The notes under the pieces: generated by a model
What the model saw: only the letters and a program-made list of their open reading frames with translations
Databases searched by the model: none
What the model was told of the DNA's origin: nothing
In this document: in pieces, positions 42,556 through 52,743 of the stretch
Layout: every line of letters begins with the position of its first letter
Numbering within the stretch: position 1 is the stretch's first letter
Program-made: the position numbers and the translations under genes
NCBI GenBank assembly: GCA_013176395.1
Contig: JABMLP010000001.1
Span: forward strand, 806,001 to 870,000
Source of the DNA: Venturia oleaginea
Taxonomy: Eukaryota; Ascomycota; Dothideomycetes; Venturiales; Venturiaceae
Direction of reading: 5' to 3'
DNA length: 64,000 nt

Positions 42556-44390
42556 ACGTATTCGACCACCCAACCCGTCAGATCAATCACCCAAGCGGTC
42601 AAAATTTGCCAAGACCCCAACTACTCTTCCTATTCTACTATGTCTCAACAACGTAATGAGTAACTACTCCAACACGAAGGGAGAATTCAGCTTGCAATCC
42701 AAGCTTTGAATACTGGCCAACTCCGAAGCCAACGGGCTGCTGCGAGCGCCTTCAACGTTAAACAACAAACCCTCTCCGATCGCGTCAGAGGAGTCCCATT
42801 TATCCTCGAAAGACCACCAAACGGTCGGAAACTTACCCTTACCGAAGAGCAAACGCTTGTCCAATATATCCTCGACCTCGATTCGCGAGGATTTGCGCCC
42901 CGGCTGTGTGACGTGGCAGATATGGCGGATAAACTGTTGGGTATACGCGGTGGAGAGCCAGTAGGCAAAAAGTGGGCTGAGAGTTTCGTAAAGCGCTCAG
43001 ATGAGCTCAAGACAGCCTTCAATCGAGCCAGGATAGGCAGAGGATACTACAAGAAGATCCAGAGATTATTGGCGCGTGGTTCAAGCTCGTTGCAGACACC
43101 AAGGCAAAGTACGGCATCCACGACGAGGATACGCACAACTTTGACGAGATTGGCTTCCAGATGGGTATTATTGGGTCAATGAAGGTCGTTACAGCCTCTG
43201 AGAGACGTACAAGACCCGAACTCATTCAGCCGGGCGATCGCGAATGGGTTACGGTTATTCAGAGCATTTGCGCAGCTGGGTATGCGACCCCGCCATTCAT
43301 TATCTATAAAGGACGAGGTCACATCTCTACGTGGTATGAGGAGGTAGATATACCGCGCAATTGGAAGCTTTCAGTCTCTGAGAACGACTGGACAAACAAC
43401 GCGCTGGGTCTTGAGTGATTGAAGCACTTTGACGCGCATACAAAGGCGCGGCAGGTGGGGGTGTATAGGCTGCTTATTTTGGACGGACATGAGAGCCATC
43501 TCAGCCAGGATTTCAAGGACTACTGCCTCGAAAATAAGATCCTAACTCTCTGCATGCCATCGCACTCGTCGCATATACTCCAGCCCCTTGATGTGGTCTG
43601 CTTCTCGCCGTTGAAGCGCAAGTACTCCCAACGCGTCCGGGACTTGGCACGCCGACGCGTGTACCATATCAACAAGGAAGGCTTTCTCCCTGCCTTCAAA
43701 GACGCGTTTTTCGACGTATTTACAAAAGAGAACTGTCAAAAGGCCTTTGAGGCAGTAGGGCTGGTCCCTATCGACGCGCAGGTGGTGTTGGATCGCCTTG
43801 AAGTACGGCTACGTACCCCGCCAGAACCCCGTCTCCCAGAAACGCCGTGGCAGTCAAAGACTCCAAGCAATACTCATGAATTTGGATCCCAATCCAAGCT
43901 CGTAAGCGAGTCTTTTACTCGGTCACCAGTTATTGCCCAGGCAGGCTTTTCCCAGCTTATCAAGGGCGCTGAATTGATGCTGCACCAAAACGCTCTACTT
44001 GTTGCGCGCAACCGCGAGCTTGAAGACCAATTGGCAGTAATGACGAAGCGAAAATCGCGCAAAAGGAATTGGATCCAGCAAGGTGGTACTATAGAGTATG
44101 GGACTGCAGCAGCGCAGGTAGCTGCAGAGGCGTCTGTAGCGCCTCAGGGATGGAAGAGGGCTCGTGGTAGTGGTGATCAGGAAACAGCCCGACCAACTCA
44201 ACGGCGCTGTGGGAACTGCGGCGCAATTGGGCATAATGCGCGAACTTGTAAAAAAGATATCGAGATATCTTCTGAATCAGATAGCAGCACGACGGACTTA
44301 AAATCTATTGCTAATAGCGATGAAATTGAAGAGTCGTAATATAAGATGGTCGTGCCAAGAAATTTGGACCGGTTAGGTGATCGAATACGT
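42556..44390 (+). mobile_element. Fot/pogo-like DNA transposon, copy 2 (1.84 kb)
   Basis: Ends acgtattcgaccacccaacc on the left and an imperfect inverted match on the right (ends ...gaatacgt at 44390), with TA at 42554-42555 and 44391-44392. Sequence runs parallel to copy 1 over the whole element, so it belongs to the same family but is more diverged at the terminal repeats. Confidence 0.9.
42640..44339 (+). pseudogene. pogo/Fot-like DDE transposase of copy 2, broken
   Basis: After MSQQRNE there is an in-frame TAA (42661-42663). The frame resumes as HEGRIQLAIQALNTGQLRSQ. One base is missing near 43030 relative to copy 1, shifting the frame after TAFNRA. The core then resumes with MGIIGSMKVVTASERRTRPE and has TGA at 43418 in place of Trp. 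The part 43419-44339 is intact and keeps the DDE end (DGHESHLSQDFK, LQPLDVVCFS) and a complete CCHC zinc knuckle (CGNCGAIGHNARTC). So copies 1 and 2 carry different lesions. Confidence 0.88.
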
Positions 44391-44670
44391 TATTGCAAAT
44401 CCTCAATGTGGGGTATATGAACTTCACATGATGCCAAGACGTTCCTACCCGAAGATGTTTCAACAGTGGGGACATGAAGTTGTTCATGTTGAGACTGAAA
44501 AGCGAACCACGGACCATCATGTCGTGACGAAAAGCATAGACGCAAAGATCAGGAGGTGGCAGAAATCGATGTGGCTGGAGCCAACAAACTAAAGCTCCTC
44601 TTGAAAAGCTGCGGAGGAATATCACCACTCTTTCACGAACTCTCAAACGCAGAGGAAATCAAAGGCGGAA
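44391..44670. other. short intergenic stretch
   Basis: Nothing recognised between the transposon end and the permease relic. Confidence 0.4.
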
Positions 44671-45900
44671 CTATGAATTCGAAATCCCAAGCTGGCCGCT
44701 CATACCCTTTTCAACAAGTCTAGACCTTCTGGTCATGGTCAAACCGATTCTCTGACAAGATAGGGCATTTGGTAGGAGTAGTACTCCTACTGCTCTTCCA
44801 CCATCAATCGCAACTTCAACACCCTCCACAACCTCCAATACGTCAAATTTCTCATTAACACCCAACCCATCAGGAGGGAAAATCCTGTTGACAGCGAGAT
44901 ATAAAATGCTTTCCCAAAGAGATGCCAAAGATACAGGTAATCTGGTAGATCTTGACAGCATTGGAGTTTGTCTCGCCCATGATCGACATTACAAGACCAG
45001 GCAGTGATGGAATGACGGTGGCGATGAACACAAACCAAGCACGGAGGTTGATTCCATGCCAATACCAGTAGATATACTCTGGTCCTCCTTTACAGAGATC
45101 CGGGATCTTCCAGGCTTTCTTACGGATGATCCAGCAGTCGAGAACGAGGATCGCTGTGACGACAGGGGCAAAGACTGTTTTGATGTTAAGAAGCGTTTGA
45201 GAGACTGGTAGTAGGAAGAACACACCGGCGAAACTAGAAATGACAGATGAAAAGACAGATGCTTGAGTGAGGAACCTCCAAGGCTATGCAATGATACCGA
45301 AAATGCAAAGCAAGATGGCTCCCCTGTGTCGAAATATAACGGGGGAAAATACCAGCCAAGTCCATGCTCGCACCAACTGTTTATTGTAATTAGTATGTTG
45401 TTAACACGTTCAGAGGCGATAGACATACCATTGTTTTGTGTCACGTTGACGAAGATCTGATGCGACCAAATCGCCAGCCCAGCAAAAAAAGTCGCCGCCC
45501 TACCTCCAGCAGTATAGTCGTTTTGAGCAAACGTAAGAATAGTAAGCAGCTGCCACATCGTCGTTCCATAATCAGACCTGGTCGCACTAGCCGTCAAAAC
45601 ACCAAGTAGTGCGCACAGAGTGATGATAACAGGCATACCAGTAGCAGACCCAATAATATATGAATTCCTCTTCTTGGAAAAGCGTGTCCAATCGGAGAAT
45701 ATGTCTGAAGCTCCCCCGTATGTTCCACATATACTGGAGATACACTGCACGAACCTGAAACCTCTGTTGGCGGCACTGAGGGCTATGGTTGGGGCGATCA
45801 TGTCTCCTGGTGAGCCACCGTTTCCATGGACTGCCCATGCCATGGTGCCCAAGACTGTTCCAACTATACCTAGAAAAGCCGGCCACATGAATTTTTCTAG
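44671..45900 (-). pseudogene. NCS1-family nucleobase/allantoin permease, 5'-truncated and broken
   Basis: The intact family imports uracil, allantoin or similar nucleobases with 12 helices. The relic starts in the middle of the protein (MWPAFLGIVGTVLGTMAWAV) with no upstream half, then has SSICGTYGGASDIFSDWTRF, an intron near 45430 and VGASMDLAGIFPRYIS. After that the frame shifts within ISTQGSH, and the correct frame (RGAILLCIFGIIA) meets TAG before PWRFLTQASVFSSVISSF. It continues with WIIRKKAWKIPDLCKG and GPEYIYWYWHGINLRAW. A last shift near 44900 leads to NRIFPPDGLGVNEKFDV, the family C-terminus. At least two frameshifts and one stop leave no functional transporter. Confidence 0.85.
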
Positions 45901-46543
45901 ATTGTGAGGCTAAGATGCTGCTGGTGTTGCCAGGCCTTCTAGGGAGTTGTTTTGATGCATAGTAGCAGTCATGCAGTGCAATTGATAGATGGATTTGGTG
46001 TGCGTGGAGATCAACACTCGATGAAAGAATATTATTCCCAGCTCAAGAAACACCCACGTCTGGCTGCCCATCAGGAAACTCGCTGGTCCAGAAATTCGGA
46101 TCTGTTACATCCCATCCATAAACGCCAAGCTCATAACTCTGAGAATGCTCATCGACAGTCGGCAAGAGCGTAGGACTATCACCAATGCCAGTCATATGAA
46201 TGAACATCATCTATTCAATAGAGAGACCGGTCTTTCGTATCATTGTGAAAAGGCGTCCTAATTCAGGATCAATAGTAAGATAGCAAATTTCGGGCAATAT
46301 TAATTACAAGAGGCCAGAAATTTATCGATATCCATCACAAGTTGGGCATGACAAATCGTTCTTGATGCTTAGCCGAAATCTCTCGTCATCTTCCCTCAGA
46401 GTCACCTAACCTCAACCGCGCCTGCTGAGGTGAGCCACCAACATCGCTGGCTGATATTTTCTATTCCTCCAGATATTTTCCAAGAATCATTGCGTACGTC
46501 TTGGAAATCACACACATAATCTTCTCTTTTCATTTTCGAGCAC
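45901..46543. other. intergenic, nothing recognised
   Basis: About 640 bp upstream of the LRR-like gene, presumably its promoter. The missing 5' half of the permease is not found here. Confidence 0.4.
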
Positions 46544-48268
46544 ATGCCGAAGAAGAGGAGTCAGAACTATAATATCGACACCGTCTCGAGACCCTCACAA
46601 TCTGCTCAGCCGACCAAACCGTTACGATCCGTAAATGAGCGACTCGCCCAGCTACGCGCCGAACAGGCGCCCAAGCCTACCATCGAGCACAGAAATGAGG
46701 TAGCCTCTCTTGCCACTGCCCACACGATGCCTCCAGCTCTCCGTCAGATCCTAAACCTCCCCGAAACTGCCCCTCCCACTATCAGGTCGAGGAGACAGAG
46801 AATCATAAACGGCAGAAGAGCTCCGCCAGGACCTGCTGCCCCAAAAAGCTGGCTAGCAACGAGTCAACATGCTCCAGCACACCTCAGGACGAGGAACACA
46901 TCGGGCAAAGCTGCTGGGGATATGAGGCATATACCGATGAAATTCAACAAATTGTCCAAGCTGGACGACTCACATCCATTGCCGATACCCGGGAGCCTGG
47001 TTGACGTGACATTGAAGGCTATGGCTGTTTATTGGGACAATCTCGTCGAGTATGAGCAGTTTAACCTCTGTGCACTTCCACCCTACTTGAAAGCCTCACT
47101 TCTCAGCTACATCGGTCTATACGGACCCAAGGAAGGCATTACTAGCCACGATCTCAAAGTCTTGTTCTTGGGAGATTCGATTCCTGGATCTACTGGCAGC
47201 GAAGATGTCTCTCGACTCGACCTAACGGGACTGCTCAGCGAATGCTTCACTATTAGCGATTTACGAAAATTCCTGACGAAAACCCAAAATGATGCTGAAT
47301 TTGTTCGAGAATTAGAAGGTCTGTCGTTGGAAAACGAGCAGCTTCTACAACAACAGCCTCCAGCTGCCACCGCAGCTCGAAGTACTGTTCTGGACTCGTG
47401 GGAGGAAGATATAGATGTAAGCGCGCCAACACTGGCCGCTGCAATTGTTGGCCCTCGATTTCCCAATTTGACCTATCTGTCCCTTGCCAATGCTGGAACA
47501 TCCGCATCCTGGCATCAACTTCTACTTTTGTCTCCACAACTGTCGACATTGACTCATCTATCACTAGCATATTGGCCCACGCCCAACGAAACTCCGAATG
47601 CGTCCACGTCATTTATAAGTCACAATCATGCTCGGATTCCGATCGGAGGCACGAATATCTACTCAGAAATGGACAATGACTGGCAAGATCCAGCCAACAT
47701 CCTGCGACGATTGAGTAACAATACATACAGCCTTAGGTGGCTTGATCTTGAGGGCTGCAATGAATGGCTTCCAGCTTTGACATGGACGTGGAACAGTACT
47801 CGTAGAACTGACCGATGGGTAGATCGAACATTTGGTCGCCCAGCAGCAACAACAAATGATGCTTTCGAGGAGTTGCAGACATCATCTATGGTACAAGGGC
47901 CAGATTGGAACGGAAGTTGGGCCCAAGTCAAATACGTCAATGTCTCCCAAGGCGTGATTCCCTGCGACATGGCTTCTGTCATCTCGCGCCCTGCAACCGT
48001 CATTGCCAGGGAACTCTTATTATGGCTTCGCGAGAAAGACGTGCGGAAGAAGAATGGGAATCCTCTTCAGTACACTTCGCAGCTTCGGAAGGATATCTAC
48101 GTCCCAGACTGGCTTGAGAAAGAGTCACAAGCTAGGAATTTGGCATCAACCGTGCGGATGTTGAGGAAGTCTACAGGAGGGGCTTTCTGCACGTTTGATC
48201 ATGGATGGAGCGTGCCTGTCGTCAATGTGGCGCCTAGAAAAGCCGAGGAACAAGACACTGCTGGTTAG
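46544..48268 (+). CDS. leucine-rich-repeat-like protein of unknown function
   Basis: 574 residues, single exon, with the first ATG at 46544 (MPKKRSQNYNIDTVSRPSQS). The N-terminal third is basic and disordered (RSRRQRIINGRRAPPGPAAP). A helical block with LPPYLKASLLSYIGLYGPKE follows. The central part carries irregular LRR-like strands: RFPNLTYLSLANAG, LSTLTHLSLAYWP and YSLRWLDLEGCN. The C-terminal part has YVNVSQGVIPCDMASVIS and a helical ELLLWLREKDVRKKNG. There is no signal peptide or membrane helix. Similar LRR-type proteins are common in filamentous ascomycetes, but I do not know the function. The open frame without lesions suggests a real gene. Confidence 0.78.
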   Translation: MPKKRSQNYNIDTVSRPSQSAQPTKPLRSVNERLAQLRAEQAPKPTIEHRNEVASLATAHTMPPALRQILNLPETAPPTIRSRRQRIINGRRAPPGPAAPKSWLATSQHAPAHLRTRNTSGKAAGDMRHIPMKFNKLSKLDDSHPLPIPGSLVDVTLKAMAVYWDNLVEYEQFNLCALPPYLKASLLSYIGLYGPKEGITSHDLKVLFLGDSIPGSTGSEDVSRLDLTGLLSECFTISDLRKFLTKTQNDAEFVRELEGLSLENEQLLQQQPPAATAARSTVLDSWEEDIDVSAPTLAAAIVGPRFPNLTYLSLANAGTSASWHQLLLLSPQLSTLTHLSLAYWPTPNETPNASTSFISHNHARIPIGGTNIYSEMDNDWQDPANILRRLSNNTYSLRWLDLEGCNEWLPALTWTWNSTRRTDRWVDRTFGRPAATTNDAFEELQTSSMVQGPDWNGSWAQVKYVNVSQGVIPCDMASVISRPATVIARELLLWLREKDVRKKNGNPLQYTSQLRKDIYVPDWLEKESQARNLASTVRMLRKSTGGAFCTFDHGWSVPVVNVAPRKAEEQDTAG

Positions 48269-48531
48269 TATCACAGTGAGATTACTAATTGAGCGCATTA
48301 ATTAAAAAGAAACTTTTCTCAACACTCTTTCGATCATGGATCCACATTGCAAAATATCTGCCAATCTCAGAAAATAAATCACCACTCACCACAGGACTTA
48401 GCTAGAAAATCACCACAATGACGGCCGACGCCCTTGTACGATATTGTAAGAGGTCGATTGCATCAACAACGCCAAAATCAAGCCGATGTTCAGTAACCCT
48501 TCACTCACCTCACACCCATAGGATCGACCCA

Positions 48532-48807
48532 TCAACTTCGAAATCCTAGCAACAAAAACCACCTGATGTCGTATCCCTCCCCTCTCCTCTCCTCGCTCCC
48601 ATCGCCCTCCATGCTCCTCCCTCCCGCGCTCCCGGTTTTAACAAAGTCTATAAAACATTCGTGTTTTTTGCAGCGCTGGCTGCATGAATTGGTATTTAAC
48701 CAGCAATTGGATGACTCGCCCTCGAATAATGGGGGGTTTTGGGCGGTGGTGTTGGTGGTTAGGGTGAGGAGGAGGAGAGTGGTAGAGAGGGTGGAGAGAG
48801 TGGGCAT
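48532..48807 (-). CDS. candidate small secreted Cys-containing protein
   Basis: An ORF of 91 codons from ATG at 48807. MPTLSTLSTTLLLLTLTTNT is a plausible secretory signal, and the mature start has four spaced Cys in SSNCWLNTNSCSQRCKKHEC. The remainder turns Gly/Glu-rich and could be intron read-through or a wrong frame, so the real protein may be shorter or spliced. No family is recognised. Confidence 0.35.
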   Translation of the reverse strand: MPTLSTLSTTLLLLTLTTNTTAQNPPLFEGESSNCWLNTNSCSQRCKKHECFIDFVKTGSAGGRSMEGDGSEERRGEGYDIRWFLLLGFRS

Positions 48808-49415
48808 TGTTGTGATGAGGTGGTAGTTGGTATAGATATTTAATATAAAGAGGTGGTTGAGAATAGGTGGTTTGTGAGGAGTAAGGTAGAGGTATAGAGG
48901 GGAATTGGCTTTTCTCATGGGAGGTTGCGGTTGGGAGAGAGACGGACGGGGAGGAAAGAAGAGGTGACAACGGTGGAGTATTTATTTATGTTTACAGACG
49001 AGATGATCAGTTTACGGGACGGGATAATTTGTATATAGTAGTCTATCTAGAACCCCATACCACCTCCCCGTTTTTAGACGGGTAAGGACACTACTTTAAT
49101 TCAGTCTATTTGTATCTTCCCCACGCAGCGATTCTCTTTATGATGTCAGTGCTCTCTCTTTGGTTACGATATAATTCTTATACTTTTGTAGTTAACAAGG
49201 AGATTTGTAACCTCTGATTGAGTGTCGAGGTTTGTATATCAACGTGGACATTCCTTGAGTTCTTTAACCAATTGGGTGAGTAAGTGAGTGATGTCCCCAA
49301 TATGATCTACGCTAATTCGGATAGTACCGTTCCCGTTTCCGTTTCGGAGGCTTTAAAGCTATACCGAGCCGTTTTGATAGAGATTTTGTTGCAAAAGGGG
49401 TAGGGATTAACCCAA
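48808..49415. other. intergenic, nothing recognised
   Basis: About 600 bp, AT-rich, between the small ORF and the third pogo-like relic. A TATA-like stretch near 48838-48850 could serve the minus-strand ORF. Confidence 0.35.
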
Positions 49416-51208
49416 CCCCAGATATGACCCACGAAAATCAAACCTCGACATGTGAGAACACTGCGCGCCGCCCACGTGCCACTGGCGTTTTAATAAAACC
49501 ATCTAATAATTCCTCAGAATCCTCATCTTGCTCCTCCGAACTAGTCTCAACTATAATAACTTTGCGTTGGCGCCCCCGTGGCTTTTTTGCTTCAACGCGC
49601 GCCTCCTCCTCGCGGGCTATACGCAACACTTCCGTAGTCGAATAGACCGCAACACCCTCTAATCGAACTCTTTTACCATTTTTAGCCTTCTTCCGCTTCC
49701 GCAAAAGTTCGGATTGCTCAGCTATTTGTTTAGCTTGAATTGCAATGGTTGCATTTTGAGTTTCGCATAGGCGTGTCATACGCTCTGCATAGCGCCGTAC
49801 CGGCGAAACAACGGCATGGCACTCGCGCAACGACTCTATGAACTTTTTATTTGATTTTGATAGTTCAACTACTTCTGGAGGAGAGCTCTGTAGTAAAGAG
49901 AGATCGAGAGTAGTTATTGCGCGTGGTGTAATTGGTTGTGGAGCCGGTATAGGTGAGTCTTTCGGAAGCCCTCTGAGTACTCGCATAGGAAGCACAGGCC
50001 ATAAGCCGGTGCCACGCCATCCACTAAGGATATTTTCCTTGCTCATAGCCCTTTCGCGTGCACGAGAGAGTAATTCAATCTATTCTGAGCGTGGGATGCG
50101 CTGTGAACTGAGCCGGGAGATGGCATGCGTTTCGATAGTATGGGCCCGTTTAAACGCCGCAAACACGCCTACATCAAGCGGTTGTAGTATATGTGAGCAG
50201 TGAGGAGGCATAATTAGGAGATCAATATTATGCTCCATGCAGTAGGCAATAAAATCGCCCTGGATATGACTTCCATGGCGATCCGCGACAAGTAAACGCT
50301 GGTGACCCGCAGCCTTCTCGCGGGTAAGAGGGTCGATAACATTGATTAACCACGCCAACCCAAGGTTATTCGAGGTCCAGCCATTCTTGCTTGTTGCAAA
50401 GTGCCATCCCAGAGGTGATGATTCATTGATCCATCGCGTATTAACGTCCTGGCCTTTGAATATCAGGAGCGGCGCCAGCGCTTCGCCTGCGGCATTGATG
50501 CACTCAATCACTGTTACCCAGTCCTGTTTGCCTCGGATCACCTTGTACTTCTGTGTACTATCGAGGTGTACAAGCACCTTCAACGCCTGCTCTTCGCCAA
50601 TACCAAATCCAGCCTCATCCATATTCCACATATGCGCAGGATCGTACTTATGCTCCTGGAGCATCTCTCCGACTGCGTCAAACCAGCGTTTTACATGCTC
50701 ATATGTTGCCCCCTCGTTGCGTACATGCTCTAGCTGACGAGCATATACTCCTGCTATCTCAGGATGTCTTTTTTTGAAAGCGCTGGATCCATTTATCGTT
50801 GATAGTGAAGCGTGGGGTGGTAGGTAGGATAAGATGTGACGCGTGCGTGTCGAATATGAATTGCGAGCTCTTTGAGCAACGGGTTGGTAATATGAGTTCC
50901 AGTATTTGTGTATCGCTTAATCCAGCGTACAAGAGTATCTTCTCCCGCGATGGTAAGAATTTGGGTCATTTCGTGGCTGGTAGAGTTCGTCAAGCCGCCG
51001 TTGAGCCTGCGCTGTAGTGTTTTGTTATCAACTTGAAAGAACTTTGCAGCAGCCCTAATAGACGAAAAGTCTTTATTTTGTAGTGCATAAATAGCCTTTG
51101 ATAGTTGAACTTCGTAATCCGGCGATTTTTTGGATGATTTTGAAGGCATTGGTGGGGATAACGCGTGTAGCATGCGCTTTGGAGGATTTTCGTGGGTCAT
51201 ATCTGGGG
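49416..51208 (-). mobile_element. pogo-like DNA transposon of a second family, relic (1.8 kb)
   Basis: A perfect 24 bp inverted pair, with ccccagatatgacccacg at 49416 and its complement at 51185-51208, flanks a broken transposase. The true outer ends may lie somewhat further out, because similarity looks patchy beyond them and I could not fix a TA target duplication. Its transposase is clearly different from copies 1 and 2. Confidence 0.75.
49438..51173 (-). pseudogene. pogo-like DDE transposase, broken by a stop and frameshifts
   Basis: From ATG 51173 the minus strand codes MLHALSPPMPSKSSKKSP, then a psq-type HTH (KDFSSIRAAAKFFQVDNKTL). One or more frameshifts near 50780-50800 (including a 7-A run) precede RHPEIAGVYARQLEHVRNEG and the DDE core MWNMDEAGFGIGEEQALKVL, RLLVADRHGSHIQGDF and HCSHILQPLDVGVFAAFKRA. 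TAG at 50080-50082 interrupts after IPRSE; the same frame then continues IELLSRARERAMSKENILSG and GWRGTGLWP, the family continuation, down to the stop at 49438. The C-terminal region is a charged coiled coil. This is a nonfunctional relic. Confidence 0.85.
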
Positions 51209-51359
51209 TCCACACTCTATCTTCCAGGGGTCAAAAACGGTATTTTAGCCTCTACGACCACGTAATAAACTTCCTACTTCCTTAAAATAACTTATTATCG
51301 AGTCCAATTTTTTTTTCAAGGGAAATACCGAGACTTCCTTTCTTATAGACGTCCTTTTC

Positions 51360-51806
51360 TTAGGATCTTGATCCGATTTGTGGTCCATCCCTTTCTACAA
51401 GATCTCTTAGCATTCCTCGTTCCCACAGATCACTACCCGCCATCCCTACCTCCTGCTTCTCTAAACCCGCCGTACCACCACGCGCCAAGATCCTTAACCT
51501 CGTCGCAAATTGATGCCGATGTCTAAGGTGATATGGCACGGATTCTCCAACTCGGTAATAATAAGCCACGAGGATAAGCTCGACCTCGGGTCTCTTTAAC
51601 AGAATCGCGTGAAAATTTGAAAGGGGTCGGCGCGTGAGGTATTCGTTACTTCCCAGAGTTGTTTGCGGGAAGGCTGGGTCGGAGGAGAGGCAGCCAAGCC
51701 ATGCCGGAAAGGATCTATTAAGCGGAGGGTTGCACAGAAAGCCGCTGACGTTGTAACATGGCTGTTTGTACCACCATGATGGCCACCGATAGTGCATAAG
51801 CACCAT
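51360..51806 (-). CDS. hypothetical ORF, 148 codons
   Basis: An ORF MVLMHYRWPSWWYKQPCYNV ending RDLVERDGPQIGSRS, with no signal peptide and no recognisable domain. It could be a real lineage-specific gene or a chance ORF. It lies between the transposon relic and the P450 gene. Confidence 0.22.
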   Translation of the reverse strand: MVLMHYRWPSWWYKQPCYNVSGFLCNPPLNRSFPAWLGCLSSDPAFPQTTLGSNEYLTRRPLSNFHAILLKRPEVELILVAYYYRVGESVPYHLRHRHQFATRLRILARGGTAGLEKQEVGMAGSDLWERGMLRDLVERDGPQIGSRS

Positions 51807-52743
51807 CTTGACTGCCGCGTGTATACGATATGCGCTGTAGAGGTGGCTCAGAGCCAGGGCGTGTGATGAGATGAAATAGATTTTGCAGATGATGCAGGTG
51901 GTAAGGGGAGAGAAGGAAGTGCCAATATTGGTATTTCTTAGCGCGTCTATATTAAGAGAAAGCCGAGGTCGAGATTCAACGCGCCTTTTTCAAAACACTT
52001 CCTCGCACTTCAGTCCATCAACAGCACCAAGCTGATTCACTTGTGTATCCTTTTGTTGCTGCCTACTGTCGAGACGCAGCTATTGAAGAAGCTCCGACGG
52101 TCCCGTTCTCCCACCCGTATGAGATGCCGAACCGGTCAAATTCAAGACAGTGTAGCTCGCTTTCATCGAACAAGCTACGCGTATGTATCGTGGCCGAGAG
52201 CTATTAGACCTGGTCACTTCGACGTCTATCACCTCAGTTCTGCGTAACCCAAAGCTGTTCTACTCGAAATAAGCAAAGGAAAGAGTCATCCCTTTACCGC
52301 ACACTCAATCAGGTGGGACAGTCCTTCGTGGCTTAGGAGACCGACTATTGACGCGCTACTTCGTATGTTTTGCTTAACTTCTGGCCGCTTCCCCTGGTGG
52401 GCTTGTAGATCCGAGGTTGGTGTGACATATTTAACCAGAAGCGATGATGGCATTGAACCACAACCATAGACAATCATGATGATCTACTTTTGAACATCAT
52501 CACCACTTCAGATGAGAATAGCAGCCGGCCTTGTTGAGGTGATGTTACTTCGGAATTGCCCGCCACTCTCGCTCTCCAAGCGTCCTCACTTCCTCGGTCT
52601 CTTTCTTAGACTCATGGAAAGACATTGGAGCCTAGCATTAACTTAGCAAATATGGAACCCCTTGATATAAAATATCAGAATGAATGCGTTCTGAGGCCTT
52701 CCATAGAGCAACTTGCACAAAATCATCATACAGCACATTCGCC
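51807..52743. promoter_or_regulatory. P450 upstream region
   Basis: About 940 bp without a supported gene. A TATA-like tataaaatatcag lies near 52666-52678, about 70 bp before the P450 ATG. Confidence 0.4.
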
